From assembly GCA_029817715.1 (NCBI GenBank), contig JARUPY010000288.1, positions 930,001-994,000 on the forward strand: DNA of 64,000 nucleotides. Reading direction: 5' to 3'. This document shows, in pieces, positions 34,296 to 47,602 of the stretch; position 1 is the first letter of the stretch, and each line of letters opens with the position of its first letter. Position numbers and translations under genes: made by a program. Origin of the DNA: Melastoma dodecandrum. Lineage: Eukaryota; Streptophyta; Magnoliopsida; Myrtales; Melastomataceae. The notes under the pieces are model-generated. The model did not search any database and was not told the origin of the DNA. It saw only the letters and a program-made list of their open reading frames with translations.

Positions 34296-37200
34296 CGCCC
34301 ACACGAAACCACGCTCTGATACCAACTATCACAGGGGTATTTCGCTCTATCAAGTAAACCCACCATGTGCGGCGTCGCACTCCCAAAACTAGCACGACCA
34401 GCCACCCAAAACACTCAACCCAGCGGAAGCCTTTTGAATATCTCACGTTCCCTTTCAAGTAATCCCAATCTTTATTAGAACAAGGGTACAACAACTCTCA
34501 ATTATTACATTGCCTCGCCCCTTTACAAGCCTTCTTATAGGGGTTCGTGGCTGTTCACCATATAACACAACATTACACGAATAGATGCATTGCTTCAGGG
34601 AGTGCCCAACAAAACTGCCCCTAAGCCCCCTTTGAATCCCCCTCTTGGGAAAGAAGCCCCCCTTGGGATCCCACTTCTTCGGAAGGGGCCCCCCTTGGGA
34701 TCCCACCGCTTCGGAAGGAAGCCCCCCTTGGGATCCCCCTCTTCGGAAGGGGTGCCCACCTTCCTAACAATCGCCCCTCTTCAAGGGGTGGACGTTCCCT
34801 TCTCAAGGGACACGTCCTTTCATGGACGCCCCTTCACCAAAGGATGCGTTCAAGCACACTCTTTCGATCTCTCGTACCTTTGCGACCAAGACCGTCCACA
34901 CTCGTGCCTCTTCACGAACACTTCGCTCATGAGACCGCTCACGAGCATCCTCTCAAGCCACCGCGCTTGAGTATTCTGGCCACGTTGCGCCTCGTGCCAG
35001 CATCATCGTCCGAGCACCGACTCGAACCGTCACTTGATCCTTCAAGTGTCAACGAACGCACCAACGCTCGCTGTTGTCCATGCGCTCCGACCCATGGACG
35101 CCGCCCAAGCAGCCACGCTCAAGCTTCCGAAGACGATGGGCTCCGACCCTCGTCTTGCACCTGTGACAGTAATCTTTGGGAGAATTTTTAGGTGATAAAA
35201 GGGTTGCTGCCTCTAAGTTTTGCACCTTTACTTTTGAAGAAACCACATGAGTGTGGCCATTACATGGGTCATGGACCTTGGGTGATGAAAATGGTTTCTT
35301 CCTCTCTTTTTATTAACTAAGGGGAGTAAGATTTTCTCCTCACCACATGAAGCATGTATTCTAGTAGTAAGTGCTTAGTCAGAGCACACATCATGGGTAT
35401 AATAAATTGTGTAAGGCCAGTAGATCTTTACCTGTAACTGGAAGTGCGTCATATCAAATGAGGATACCCGTTGGTCAAGACTTATATATGAGTTATTGCA
35501 GACAATGAGGCATTATTGATTGCATTTCCTTGCTATGCTGGCTGTGACATAGGTACTGGATGCTTCTCTCGCACACGGTTCAGAGCTGGATGTTTAATGA
35601 GGTTCCTGAAAAAGAACGGGAGCAGAAGTTTATTGATGGTAGTCTTGACATCAGGAGGTTGATGAACATCACTCTGGTTCATCTTGAAGGGAATGCTGTC
35701 ATCAGGCGCCATCTAGAGAGTCTTCCACTCTAATCTTTTGATTCAGTAAGTTACATGCACCTTTTCCTTCCAAAGTATAAAGTTGCCCGAGGAAGGTTGC
35801 TTGGAAAACAATGGATGAATTATGTAAAAACAATCATTGTTTCTTTTAGAGTTTATTTTGTGTGCCTGCCTATCCTCTGATTTCAAAGGTACCGATGATA
35901 GTGTATGGTTATGCAGATCCTTATTCTGGCATATGAATATGTGGAAGATTCAGCTATTCAAGCGGTTACAAGATCCCTTGCCACATTACTGTTGATTCGT
36001 GACATACAGGTTTTATAAAGAGAATCACAGGTCTTTTTATCTTTTGGTAGGAAGGGAAATTCATAGATGCATCATAACGGTTTAGCGTTTAGGTTACACC
36101 ATTTGGAGAGTTAGTGTCCACACTTGGAGCATCCGTCGGGATGTCCTGGTGCAAAATGTCTGTCACATAGTCCGGAGAATCACAGGTCTTTTATTACTGC
36201 CTTTTCCTGTGTTTCTGAACTGGCATCTTTTCAGGCAAAGCGCCTGCCATACCGGGAATCTACTGTGACCCTAGACGGTCGAGGAAGTTTCTCCCAAGGC
36301 TCTTGGATGGGAGAAATGCAACAGGCCTCGGATAAGTCCGTCATTATTTCCGAAATATTGAACCCGAGGACGAAAAACCTGTTGTCCATGTCCAAAATCA
36401 GTGATTATGTTCTATCGAATGAGCTAGTAAGCATGGCCCTGGCAATGGTTACCGAGGATCGCCAGATAAATGAAGTGTTGGAGGAGCTTTTCACGGAGGA
36501 GGTAACCCCTCAACCGTGGAGTTTGTAATAGAGATGATTAAGTGCACTTGCAAAGCCATAATTGGGAATAGAACAAGAGGCTTTCGTCTCATGATTGTTC
36601 ATTGGACTCTTTCAAGGGAACGAGCTACACATCCGGCCAGCAGATCTCTACCTCTGTTCCAGATCTCTACCTCCATGAACGGAAGCAACTGAGTTTCTAC
36701 AAGGTCCTGCTACGTGCTCAGCTTAGGAGGGAAATCGTCATAGGCTACCGCCAAGCCAACGCTGAGAAGGCTGTCATCAACCCTCCAGGCAGGAGCGAAA
36801 GGCGAGTGTGGTCCCACAAGGATGTTCTTGTCGTCATCGCAGAAAAGGAATGATCCATCTGGCAAAGCAACCTCTGCCGTTATTCTTTGGTGGTGCTGGG
36901 TTTGGCAGAAACAACAACCATGGCAGCCTCAATGTGGATAGACAAAAGAAGGCTGAAGACCGGGCGCGCTTGTCAGCATGTCTCCACTCGTGTTTTTGGT
37001 TCCTTGTGACATTCTTTCAACCGGTGGTGTGGCTGGCCCTCGAAGCCGCCCATTATCATGTTATCACAGGTCTACTGTAGTAAATATTGAATAATTATTC
37101 AAATATATAGAGACGGGCTAGTTTTGATGAAGAAAAAATGGAGTTATTGTTACCTTTCAAATATTTATTAATTAGAAAGTTATATAAATGCCTAGTGGTG

Positions 37201-37539
37201 ATCAGGGAACGAACGATGGAATCGGGAACATATCTTATATAACTCGATTCCTTATTTTAAGAACTACGACATATATTAAAGAATCACCCACCACCCATGA
37301 TATAACTTCTCGATTCACGTTATTCTAAACAAAATTATCTTACCTATCCATGTTAAATGTTGAGGCACCACTTGAGTATGAATTTAAGTCAAATCAACGT
37401 GGTTTTAGGTTCGTTGCAAACTGTAACAACGAAGATGTCTCTCTAAAATTTCCATCTCTGATAATCCTTCCAACCGAAAACACACAACACTAGGCGTGTT
37501 AATGAGCCGGGCCGACCCGCGAACTATTCGGCCCGGTTC

Positions 37540-39470
37540 AAAATCAAGACAGATATGGGAACTTACCTAGGCTTCCCTCTATTGCCGGGGTCACAAAGGA
37601 AAACTTCTCATGACACAATAATAGACAAAGTGCAGAAGAAACTAGCATGATAGAAAGCAAAGCTACTGAGCAAGGTAGCCAGAGTAGTGGTAACAAAATC
37701 AATGGCGGAAGCCATCCCAGCCTACCAAATGTCGTGTCTAAGCTAGCCCCACAGAGCACTAGAAGAACTTGACAAAATTAATAGAAATTTCCTTTGGGGT
37801 TCAACAGAAGAAAAGAAGAAAACTCACTTAGTTCAATGGAACCAAGTCACAAAGCGGAAACAGAAAGGAAGATTAGGCCTATTCAAATTCAAGGACAGAA
37901 ATAAAGCCTTATTACGAAGCAACCTAAGCTGAAGACTGGAAAATGAAAAGAACAACCAATGGTGCAAGGTTATACACAGTAAGTACAACCACCAGCTAGA
38001 GAAAACGAAACAGGGCTCGAATATATACAAGGCACTCAAAGTAGGCAGTGAGTTCTCCCATGAAGGTAGAAGATTATTCATTAAGAATGGAAAGAATACA
38101 AGCTTCTGGGAAAATGATTGGCTAGGTTGTGGGAAGCTAAGATTCATGATCACAGGACCTCTAAAAAAAGGAGATGAATCCAGGAAAGTAGCCGACAACT
38201 ATGGCGACAATGGATGGACTAAAATAGGACCAGCCAACGTACTACCTAGTACCACATAGAATCATATTACATGATTGATGCTGGGCAGAAACGACTCAGC
38301 AACAGATAAACTAGTATGGAAGCCATCAGCCTACGCCGTAACACATAAACAAGATGGGAAAATCGCCGATGTCAACCTATAATGGATCTGGAAGCTATCA
38401 GTGTTGCTTAAGTAAAGAATGTTCATATGGCCAAGCTGGCTCAACAAATTACCAACAAAAGACTTACTCAAGAATAGGATTATCATTCAGGAAAACATAT
38501 GCTTATTATGTGAATGAGAAAAAGAAACAGTACTACACGTCTTAAGAGACTGCCCATTCGCCCAAGCTACCTAGAAGCATTTCCCAGCACCATCCACTAC
38601 CTCTACCTGTTCCTCAACACTATTTCAATAGTGTCTCAAAGGAAACTTAAAGGCCACCGCAACACACAAATATAAAGGATTACATTGGCAAATACTATTC
38701 ACATCTATCATTTGGCACTTGTGGACACGACGAAACAACATTGCCTTGACCGATAAGGTAAATAACAAGCATGCTCACCTCCAGATTCTGCAAAGAGCAG
38801 CTGAACATAGGCAAATCTAGGGAATAACAAGCATAAAGCCGAAGCAACCACAACAGAAATCCTAAACAACCAGTTGGGAACATGGATTGCAAACACTAAC
38901 CTACTTCATACGCTAAATACAGATGTTGCAGCGAAAGCAAATGACCTCAACGTAGGATTAGGTGGAGTAATAAGAGATCAGAGCGGATACTTGATTGAAG
39001 GATACTGTGACATGAGGTCAAACATGAACACTCTGCTCACAGAAATCACAGTTCTACATAAGGGTCTAGACTTAGCTATAAATCTAGGCATCAAGTAGCT
39101 AACCATCCATACAGATGCTCTAACCCTAGTTAAACTCTTGAACGTGGAAGAACCTCCTAAACCCACTAATCGCACCTATTCTGGATGAGTGCAGGTTGAT
39201 GTTATCTAAGCTCGAGGAATTCACAGTAGGACATGTTATGAGGGGACAAAACAAGGTTGTGGACAAGCTGACCAAAGAAGCACTAAATCGGGGGAAGACT
39301 TCTTACACTTTTGTATTTCCTCCAGATTTCATTTTGGGCACTCTACATGGGGAAATCCCATGCGCTGCGTCTCCTGTGACCGGACATCGATTTTTAATGT
39401 CACCCTCTTTTATTACCAAAAAATATGTGGTTTTAGGTTAACTACAATATAGTTTATAACATTTTCTTCT
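37540..39470 (+). mobile_element. 5'-truncated, decayed LINE (non-LTR retrotransposon)
   Basis: A conceptual reading with stops shows the C-terminal half of a plant LINE ORF2. It opens with MGTYLGFPLLPGSQ (end of the RT/thumb). Next come MAEAIPAYQMSC and the INRNFLWGSTEEKKKTHLV and FWENDWLG segments. A zf-RVT-like CLLCE...ETVLHVLRDCPFA follows. An RNase H-like domain (GLGGVIRDQSGYL, LLTEITVLHKGLDLA) and AKEALNRGK-type end complete it. Many stops (37662, 37735, 37930 and others) make it non-functional. It lies between the CASTOR relic and the RPL5 gene. Confidence 0.75.
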
Positions 39471-39576
39471 ATACAAAATCGTCTTAAGGTTGTACCCTCA
39501 TTTTATGCATCCATTTTATCTGGATCCTCTTCCATTCTTCCATGTTGACGGGTGAGAAGACGCTTGTTTTATTAAA

Positions 39577-40562
39577 GCCAAATTATCCGATTTATCCTAA
39601 ACTATACTTGTTTTTTCCGATTTATTCTATCGTTTATATAATATCTAAATATATCCTAAACTTAGTCAATTACTTCTTATCTATCGTAACGGAGGTTGAC
39701 ATGGCGCTGACATGATGTAACGTTGTCATTCGCCTCACCATCACAAAATAAATCAGCTAAATTACCCTAAATCTCCAAATCGGGCACCGGTATTCTACCT
39801 CCTCCAGTCCTCTTCCTCCTCCAAATTAACTCTACCCATCGGTCCTCTTCATCATCCGCTTCCAATCCCGTCAGCCTGCTTCCTCTTCCATTGCCTCTTC
39901 CACCATGCCCTACCTCTCCACCGACCCACACCTAAATCGTTCACCCATCAACCCCGACACACCATCCCCACCATTCTCGACGTCCCCACCGACCCACCTT
40001 CCCCAACCCACCACCCATAGTCCTTTCCCAACTTTCCAAAAAAATAGCAATAAGAGACAAACCAACAAGCAAGGAAGGGTTTGGGTGTGGAGGTTGGGAA
40101 CGGCCAGGGAAGGTCTTGGGATGGGGAGGTCGAAAAGAGATGGAAAAGACGAGAGGTGGTGTATCGTAGAAGGTCGGGGATGGCCGGTCGTGGGTAGGGA
40201 GGTCGTAAACGCCAAGTCGGGGATGGTAGGTCGATGGGTTTCTGGCCGGTCGTGGGTCGGGATGGTGGGGATGGATTTGGGGATTTAGGGTTCGTGACCG
40301 ATTTAGGGGTTGGGTGGCCGATTTTGGACCTAATTGGAAAGATCTTATTGATTTGGGGACTAATCATGACATTCCGTCAAATTGTGATATTCTAACGACT
40401 AGACGACTGACGACATTAATGTCATGTAAGCGTCACGTCAACTTCCGTGACGAAGTATATATAAGAAGTAACGGAGTAAATTTATGATATATAGAGATAT
40501 TATGTAAATGATAGGATAAATTAAAAAAAAAAATTGGTATAATTTAGGATAAATCATTTGAC
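39577..40562. mobile_element. Non-autonomous Mutator-like element with long terminal inverted repeats
   Basis: Bases 39589-39720 (GATTTATCCTAAACTATAC...) match the reverse complement of 40421-40555 (GATTTATCCTAAATTATACC...) over about 130 bp at roughly three quarters identity, including TTACTTCTTAT and the GTTGAC inner edge. The matching may extend outward to GYCAAAT at 39577 and 40562. The interior holds pyrimidine-rich tracts and no transposase. No clean 9-bp target duplication was found. Long TIRs and small size suggest a MULE, but a different foldback class is possible. Confidence 0.65.
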
Positions 40563-40666
40563 ATTTCATTGATAATGGACGTCACGCCCTCTTACTAAAT
40601 CCACCTCACGAACCTCCTCCCTATTACATCACCAGACCACCCAAAAAAAAAAAATTAGTAGGGCTT

Positions 40667-40705
40667 TTGGGCCTTCTTCATAGGGCCCAAAAACTAACGG
40701 CCCAT
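40667..40705 (+). promoter_or_regulatory. Site II cluster in the RPL5 promoter
   Basis: TTGGGCC (40667), GGGCCCA (40683) and GGCCCAT (40699) lie within 160 bp of the RPL5 ATG. GGCCCA/TGGGCY elements drive plant ribosomal-protein genes in dividing cells. Confidence 0.6.
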
Positions 40706-40826
40706 AGTAGGAAGTTAGCGTTCTTGGAACGAGGGTTTGGTTGCGTTGGGGGGAAGGACTTCTCTTCTTCGACTTGCCTCCTCGCCGCCGACGCTTCGGC
40801 TCTTCTCTCCGTCGATCCCGGAGAAG

Positions 40827-43140
<2,314 letters not shown>

Positions 43141-43652
43141 AGAGAAGACGTCCGTACACCCCTCTCCTGCCTAAATCATTTTTGTCGAACTCCCCCCCGT
43201 TGTTGTCCATTCTTACGACTAGCATTGTCACTGCGGTTTCCATTCCTTCTACATTTTTTTCCCAATTCCCATGTACTCCCGCCATCCCTGCCCTTTGTTT
43301 TCACTGGTGGTCGGTTGTTTCTTTCTTACATATCCTGTCGTCTCATCACATGGTCCAATCTCTGTCGGCTTCTGATGGTTGTGAGTGTGTGGGGGAGAAT
43401 TTCTTTCTGCCTTATTCGTATCAATTGTGGAAGATGCTGCAACGTGGGAATGAGCAAGAGTTAGCATTTGACCCCCACAAGGATTCATCCTATCTACTCT
43501 CACCCAATCGTCTTCCTCCTTTCTTACACATGGGATAAAATCCCCACCACCATCCTCATCTTGTGCACATCCACTTGCTTTGCTTCGTCCGTCTCCCTTT
43601 CCACTCTCCATCTCTGAAATCATCTCGCTGGGATCGAGAAATTCCGCCCGGG

Positions 43653-44124
43653 ATGATGAGCAACTCGCTCGCCGTCTCTCCCTGTGCCAATCCCTTTTGG
43701 AGGAGAGAAAGCGAATCCTTAGGCAGGGCACGTTATGCTGTCCGAGTCTCCTCTGCACAATCGGACGATGCACATGTGAAGGATGAACCGAAGGCGGTCT
43801 CTCGCAGGTAGTCTCGGACCGTTCCGTTTGCCCGGGTCAATTATCATGAGTTAAGGATGCGAAAATGTTGTTGTGTGTGCTCTCAGGGGCCTGGCCATTG
43901 GACTGGCAGGTGCAGGCGGGGTGGCGAGCTTGGACGTAGCAGGCAGGGGAGGGGGCGACAGGGCAATGGCGGCAGCCCGGAGGCCCCCACCGCCTCCGCC
44001 GGAGGAGAAGAGGGATCCAAACGTGAGCGGGGTGCAGGCGAAGGTGTTGGCGAGCAAGAGGAGGAAGGAGGCGATGAAGGAGGCGGTGGCCAAGTTAAGG
44101 GAGAAAGGGAAGGCCTTGGAATGA
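43653..44124 (+). CDS. Small predicted thylakoid-lumen protein with twin-arginine signal
   Basis: Two exons (43653-43807, 43887-44124) encode about 130 residues starting MMSNSLAVSPCANPFWRRES. The first ~50 residues are rich in Ser, Arg and small residues, like a stroma-targeting peptide. Across the splice junction the sequence becomes SRRGLAIGLAGAGGVASLDVA: two arginines followed by a hydrophobic stretch, as in Tat-dependent lumen signals. A possible cleavage site lies near AMAAA. The mature part (RRPPPPPPEEKRDPN, then a Lys/Ala-rich helix VLASKRRKEAMKEAVAKLREKG) is short and basic. I do not recognise a named protein. The start could lie further upstream in the same frame (43563), but 43653 gives a better transit peptide. 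Confidence 0.65.
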
Positions 44125-46420
44125 ATGAATTGAATATGAATTTTGTTGTGTATGTGTGTGCAAAGTGTAACATTCGTAGCATTGTCATGTGAAGAGATGG
44201 AAACTTTGTGTGTGAACTGGGGAGGGAAATGAAACCGAGGCTTAAAGCACTCCGTAATCAAATATGAAATTAGGGGAGATCAGATACACACGAGTGAGTC
44301 TGAATATCTTTTAAGTACATTAAATTTAATTTAATGTACATCGTACACTAATCAGATAAAATCTGTGAATCACGGATTTCACGTGATATAATATTTAAGA
44401 AATTTAATTAAAAAAATACTTAGTCGACCTTACTTTTTTTTCCCTTATCTATGTATGTCATTAGAGACTATAATAAATTAGTCTACTGCCCTAGCGATTA
44501 GGTGAAACGTGAGCAGACCCGGGCTTTAATTTTGAGTCAATTTTTTGTTTTGTTATTAACTTAGTTTGTTATATAATTTTATCACCAACTTTTATTTTGA
44601 TTTTGGCCAATCTTGAATTTTATCGCACGTAAGCCAAACAAACCTTAATAGACAATTTTCATTTATCGATTATTTTAAAATTGTGATGGACAAATAAAGT
44701 GAATTAAAAGTCGAAGTTGGACGATAATTGCTGATACTGTCAAAAAATAAGCAAAATCGATGAAGGTCGGATAATGTTCTATTAAGGGGCTGCAACTACG
44801 GATAAAGTGGATTACGAGGCAAATGAATAAGAGGTTGAAACTCAACTATCATACGACACAAGTAAGGCTATATTAAGGCATTTTTTTTTGCTTTCGCTAA
44901 AAGAAATTTAAGATTGGTCAAAATAAAAATAAAAATTAGTAACAAAATTATATAACAAATGACAAAATAGGCTTAAAATTGAGGCCACAAAACGTATCTT
45001 TTGCCTTTTCGTTTTAGTTATGTAGTAGCTTTTTTTGTTCACGTGGTTGAGATTGGTGGAGATACTGTGGATGATTATTTTTTTGGATGACTACCGAAAG
45101 GCATGCCATTACAACAACATAATCTTTTGACAAATTTGGTGGATCCATTTCAATCAGTCAAAAGAAGAAAGACAAAAGTAGATTAGATGGGACCCCACGA
45201 TCCCTATATATAATTATATATGAAATAAGCGCTTAATGAATTTGTTGTAAAAGAAATAGAAAATAATAATAGTAATTTAAGTTTGAGTAAAAAGGGCGAG
45301 GAACTCTCAGTCGTACCTGGTACAACATTTTTAAAAGGATTTTGCGGAGGAGTGCTCCATAAAAAATAATTATTTAACTTGCATTGATTTGAATGCATTC
45401 GTCAAAATTAAGCGTTTATACGAGAATTTTGGTTCGACTTGACAAGATTTTCCAACACTCCAGCTCCGACTGGCTCACGTTTTCGTATACAAACACGTTT
45501 TTAACCATCGTAGTGGGAGATAAACAATGTATTCCGACAAAGAATATGAGTCTATGTGCCAAAAAAATTGATAAATGTGGTAAGAGATTCCAAGAATCCT
45601 GCGATACATGGGGCGATAGTTTGCGAAAAAATTTCTGATGGGTAGGTTATGGTCATAAACATGTTAAAGGTTATTGTCGCAAAGGTCACGACAAATACAC
45701 CAGTATTACAAGAAACCCGTATTATTAGCGACTACACCGTTATTGCGATTTGTCCACCTTTTTTTCGCACTCTGGTGATAGTTCGTGTTTTCGTATGCAA
45801 ATATGTTTTGGCGACCACAAAGAAGATGAACAATGTATTCCAAAAAGAATTTGAGTCTTTGTGATAAAATAATTGATAAATGGGATCAAAAGTTCCAAGA
45901 ATCGATGTGGCGATAATTTGCCGACAATTTATGATGAGTTGGTTATGGTCACGAACATGTTAAAGGTTAATGTTCACAACAAATACACTGGTATTACCAC
46001 AAACATCGGATATGATCGTAGAATCAGTCGAGAAACTTGTCATTGACAAATGTCGACGAACAGACGACGTACCGTCGCCTCTAGAAAATCAGTTGCATTA
46101 AGCCTTAACAAAAAATATCACATCTCTCGAAAAAGTCGATTTCGGATTAGAGAACATGTAAACGAAACATTCGAGAAAGAAGAAAAGAGTAAATGGTATA
46201 TGTAAATAAACAGGCGAGAAACATATAAAATTTCATTGAAATGTGATGGATTTGGCCCGTACAAATCGATCCAGGGGTTCATTTACTTTTAACAATTCGA
46301 TCAGGAAATTTCATAAGTTATTGGAGATGATGCAAAGTTATTAAATTCTTTCATTTGAAACTTCTCGATTTGGTTAAAGAAAGATGTCACTCTCTCTCCA
46401 TTCAAGTTGACATTGAGAGG
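44125..46420. other. AT-rich spacer with retroelement leader relics
   Basis: No gene. Bases 45480-45960 hold the degenerate repeats listed separately. The rest is low-complexity AT-rich sequence. Confidence 0.6.
45481..45960 (+). repeat. Two degenerate direct copies of an LTR-element leader
   Basis: Bases 45481-45690 and 45791-45990 align at clearly above chance. Both start TTTCGTAT.CAAA, then a decayed primer-binding-site motif (TTTTTAACCATCGTAGTGGGA versus TTTTGGCGACCACAAAGAAG), then ACAATGTATTCC and AATATGAGTCT/AATTTGAGTCT, through GGTTATGGTCA and ACATGTTAAAGGTTA. The period is about 310 bp. They look like leftovers of the same retroelement group as 46427-54672. Confidence 0.6.
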
Positions 46421-46983
46421 AGTATGTGTTGACATGCAACTAACGTGCAAGCTATCTTGGGCCTAATTCTGACAAAGCCCACAAAAGCCCACGGCCGAGA
46501 CAAACATATCAGGCTTGCGCCTACAGGAGGAAGTCTACAGAGGCAGGATAGTAACCTTATAATTAAGGGCCTGCGCCTGCGACATAAAGTCTACAGGCTT
46601 GCGCCTATAGAGGATATTAAGACTATAGGCCTGCGCCTGCAAGGGACACATGTCAAAGGAAAACGGTTTCATGGCCCCGAGATAATTAGGACTTGTTGCC
46701 CACGCATAACACTAGCACACGTCTTAAAGATAATCAATTAAACCCGAAGTCAGAGGAGCTGATCCACAATCAAATAAGTGAGAATCAGTTAATTCTGAGA
46801 TTCTTGGGGTGAGTTGAGTCTGGAAGATCTTCATAAGGTCGTAACAAACCGAGTATAAAAGGAGGAGATCTTCCCAGAGAAAATCACGATCAAAACAGTC
46901 AACATGAGCTTATTTTGCTCGTCCCTTAGCGTAGTTGTTAGAATTCCCCGACCTGGGCGAGACCCTTCACGTTTCATTGGTCT

Positions 46984-47190
46984 TCACTTCCACCATCAGA
47001 GTGAGCAACCGTAGCTCTGATAACAAACCTTCCGCGTTCACCTCCATCATCAGAGTGAGCAACCGTAGCTCTGATAACAACACTCCGCCTTCACTTCCAC
47101 CATCAGAGTGAGCAACCGTAGCTCTGATAACAATTCTCCGCCTTCACTTCCACCATCAGAGTGAGCAACCGTAGCTCTGGTAACAGCCCT
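46984..47190. repeat. 53-54-bp minisatellite in the 5' LTR of the Gypsy-type element
   Basis: Four units with core CAGAGTGAGCAACCGTAGCT start at about 46997, 47051, 47104 and 47157. The 3' LTR carries the same array (about 54090-54300) with some decayed units. Confidence 0.85.
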
Positions 47191-47602
47191 TCGCCTTCGA
47201 CACTTCCGCCAGGGCAGATCACCACAGCCTTGACACCCACGTCCGTCTCAGCACTCGATCGTACCCAATCTATCAAGCCCAGTAGCAAAGTTCTGCCACC
47301 CGAGGAGCCCAAGCCTACAGCGTGCCATCATTAAGTCTACTACAACGCACGCTCCAAGTCTGTGGAGCACTGTAGCTAGTTACGTCTTTACCACCGTCCT
47401 TGTTTTACTTTTATGGCTGTAAGCGTTCTTTACTTCTTGTAAAAACGGTTTGCTTTCAATCAAATTCTTCAATTACTTATTGGCAACCACATCTATAAAA
47501 TCCCTGTGAGTCTTATTGCCAAATATTTCCGACGTGATCCGTTTCCTACGCGAACACGTTTTTGGCTACCATAGTGGGAGTCGTGAAACTTAAAGTTTTC
47601 AG

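Larger units (their letters stand above)
30142..35168 (-). mobile_element. Gag-only LTR retrotransposon with three LTRs (TR-GAG type)
   Basis: Order along the plus strand: LTR 30142-30980, internal 30981-32220, LTR 32221-33062, internal 33063-34326, LTR 34327-35168. Each LTR is about 840 bp with TGTCA...TGACA ends (the last starts TATCA). The outer LTRs are flanked by the 5-bp target duplication GTAAT (30137-30141 and 35169-35173). The element lies in reverse. On the minus strand each inner LTR is followed by TTGGTATCAGAGC or its decayed form, the complement of initiator-methionine tRNA. Internal regions encode gag only, with no protease, RT or integrase, so it depends on another element. Terminal-repeat retrotransposons with GAG are a known plant class. 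Confidence 0.92.
26913..36853 (+). pseudogene. CASTOR: CASTOR/DMI1-type nuclear-envelope ion channel, multiply broken
   Basis: CASTOR and POLLUX are nuclear-envelope cation channels needed for symbiotic calcium spiking. The N-terminus carries the CASTOR-like RDWFFPSPS signature. Recognisable exons: 26913-27355, about 27721-28310, to 28689, 28825-28864, 28943-29146, 29233-29482, 30038-30136, 35553-35745, 35917-36009, 36235-36501, 36617-36853 (ending VLVVIAEKE). Lesions seen: the pore segment reads YVTIAGNHV where the family has ADSGNHA; stop TAA at 28173; ~2-nt loss near 28290; ~20-nt loss near 28845; one extra base near 29404; 2-nt loss near 35592; LPL-stop at about 35731; a 19-bp tandem duplication near 36645. 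A 5-kb retroelement sits at a splice donor. Exons 28943-29146 and 36235-36501 are still open. It cannot encode a normal channel. Confidence 0.88.

Noticed and set aside
39905..40288. 127-residue frame in the long-TIR element
   Set aside because: Low-complexity Pro/Trp/Gly composition mirrored on the other strand; no transposase or host-gene signature.
43249..43773. 174-residue minus-strand frame downstream of RPL5
   Set aside because: Overlaps the RPL5 3' region and the promoter and first exon of the thylakoid-type gene on the opposite strand; no recognisable domain.
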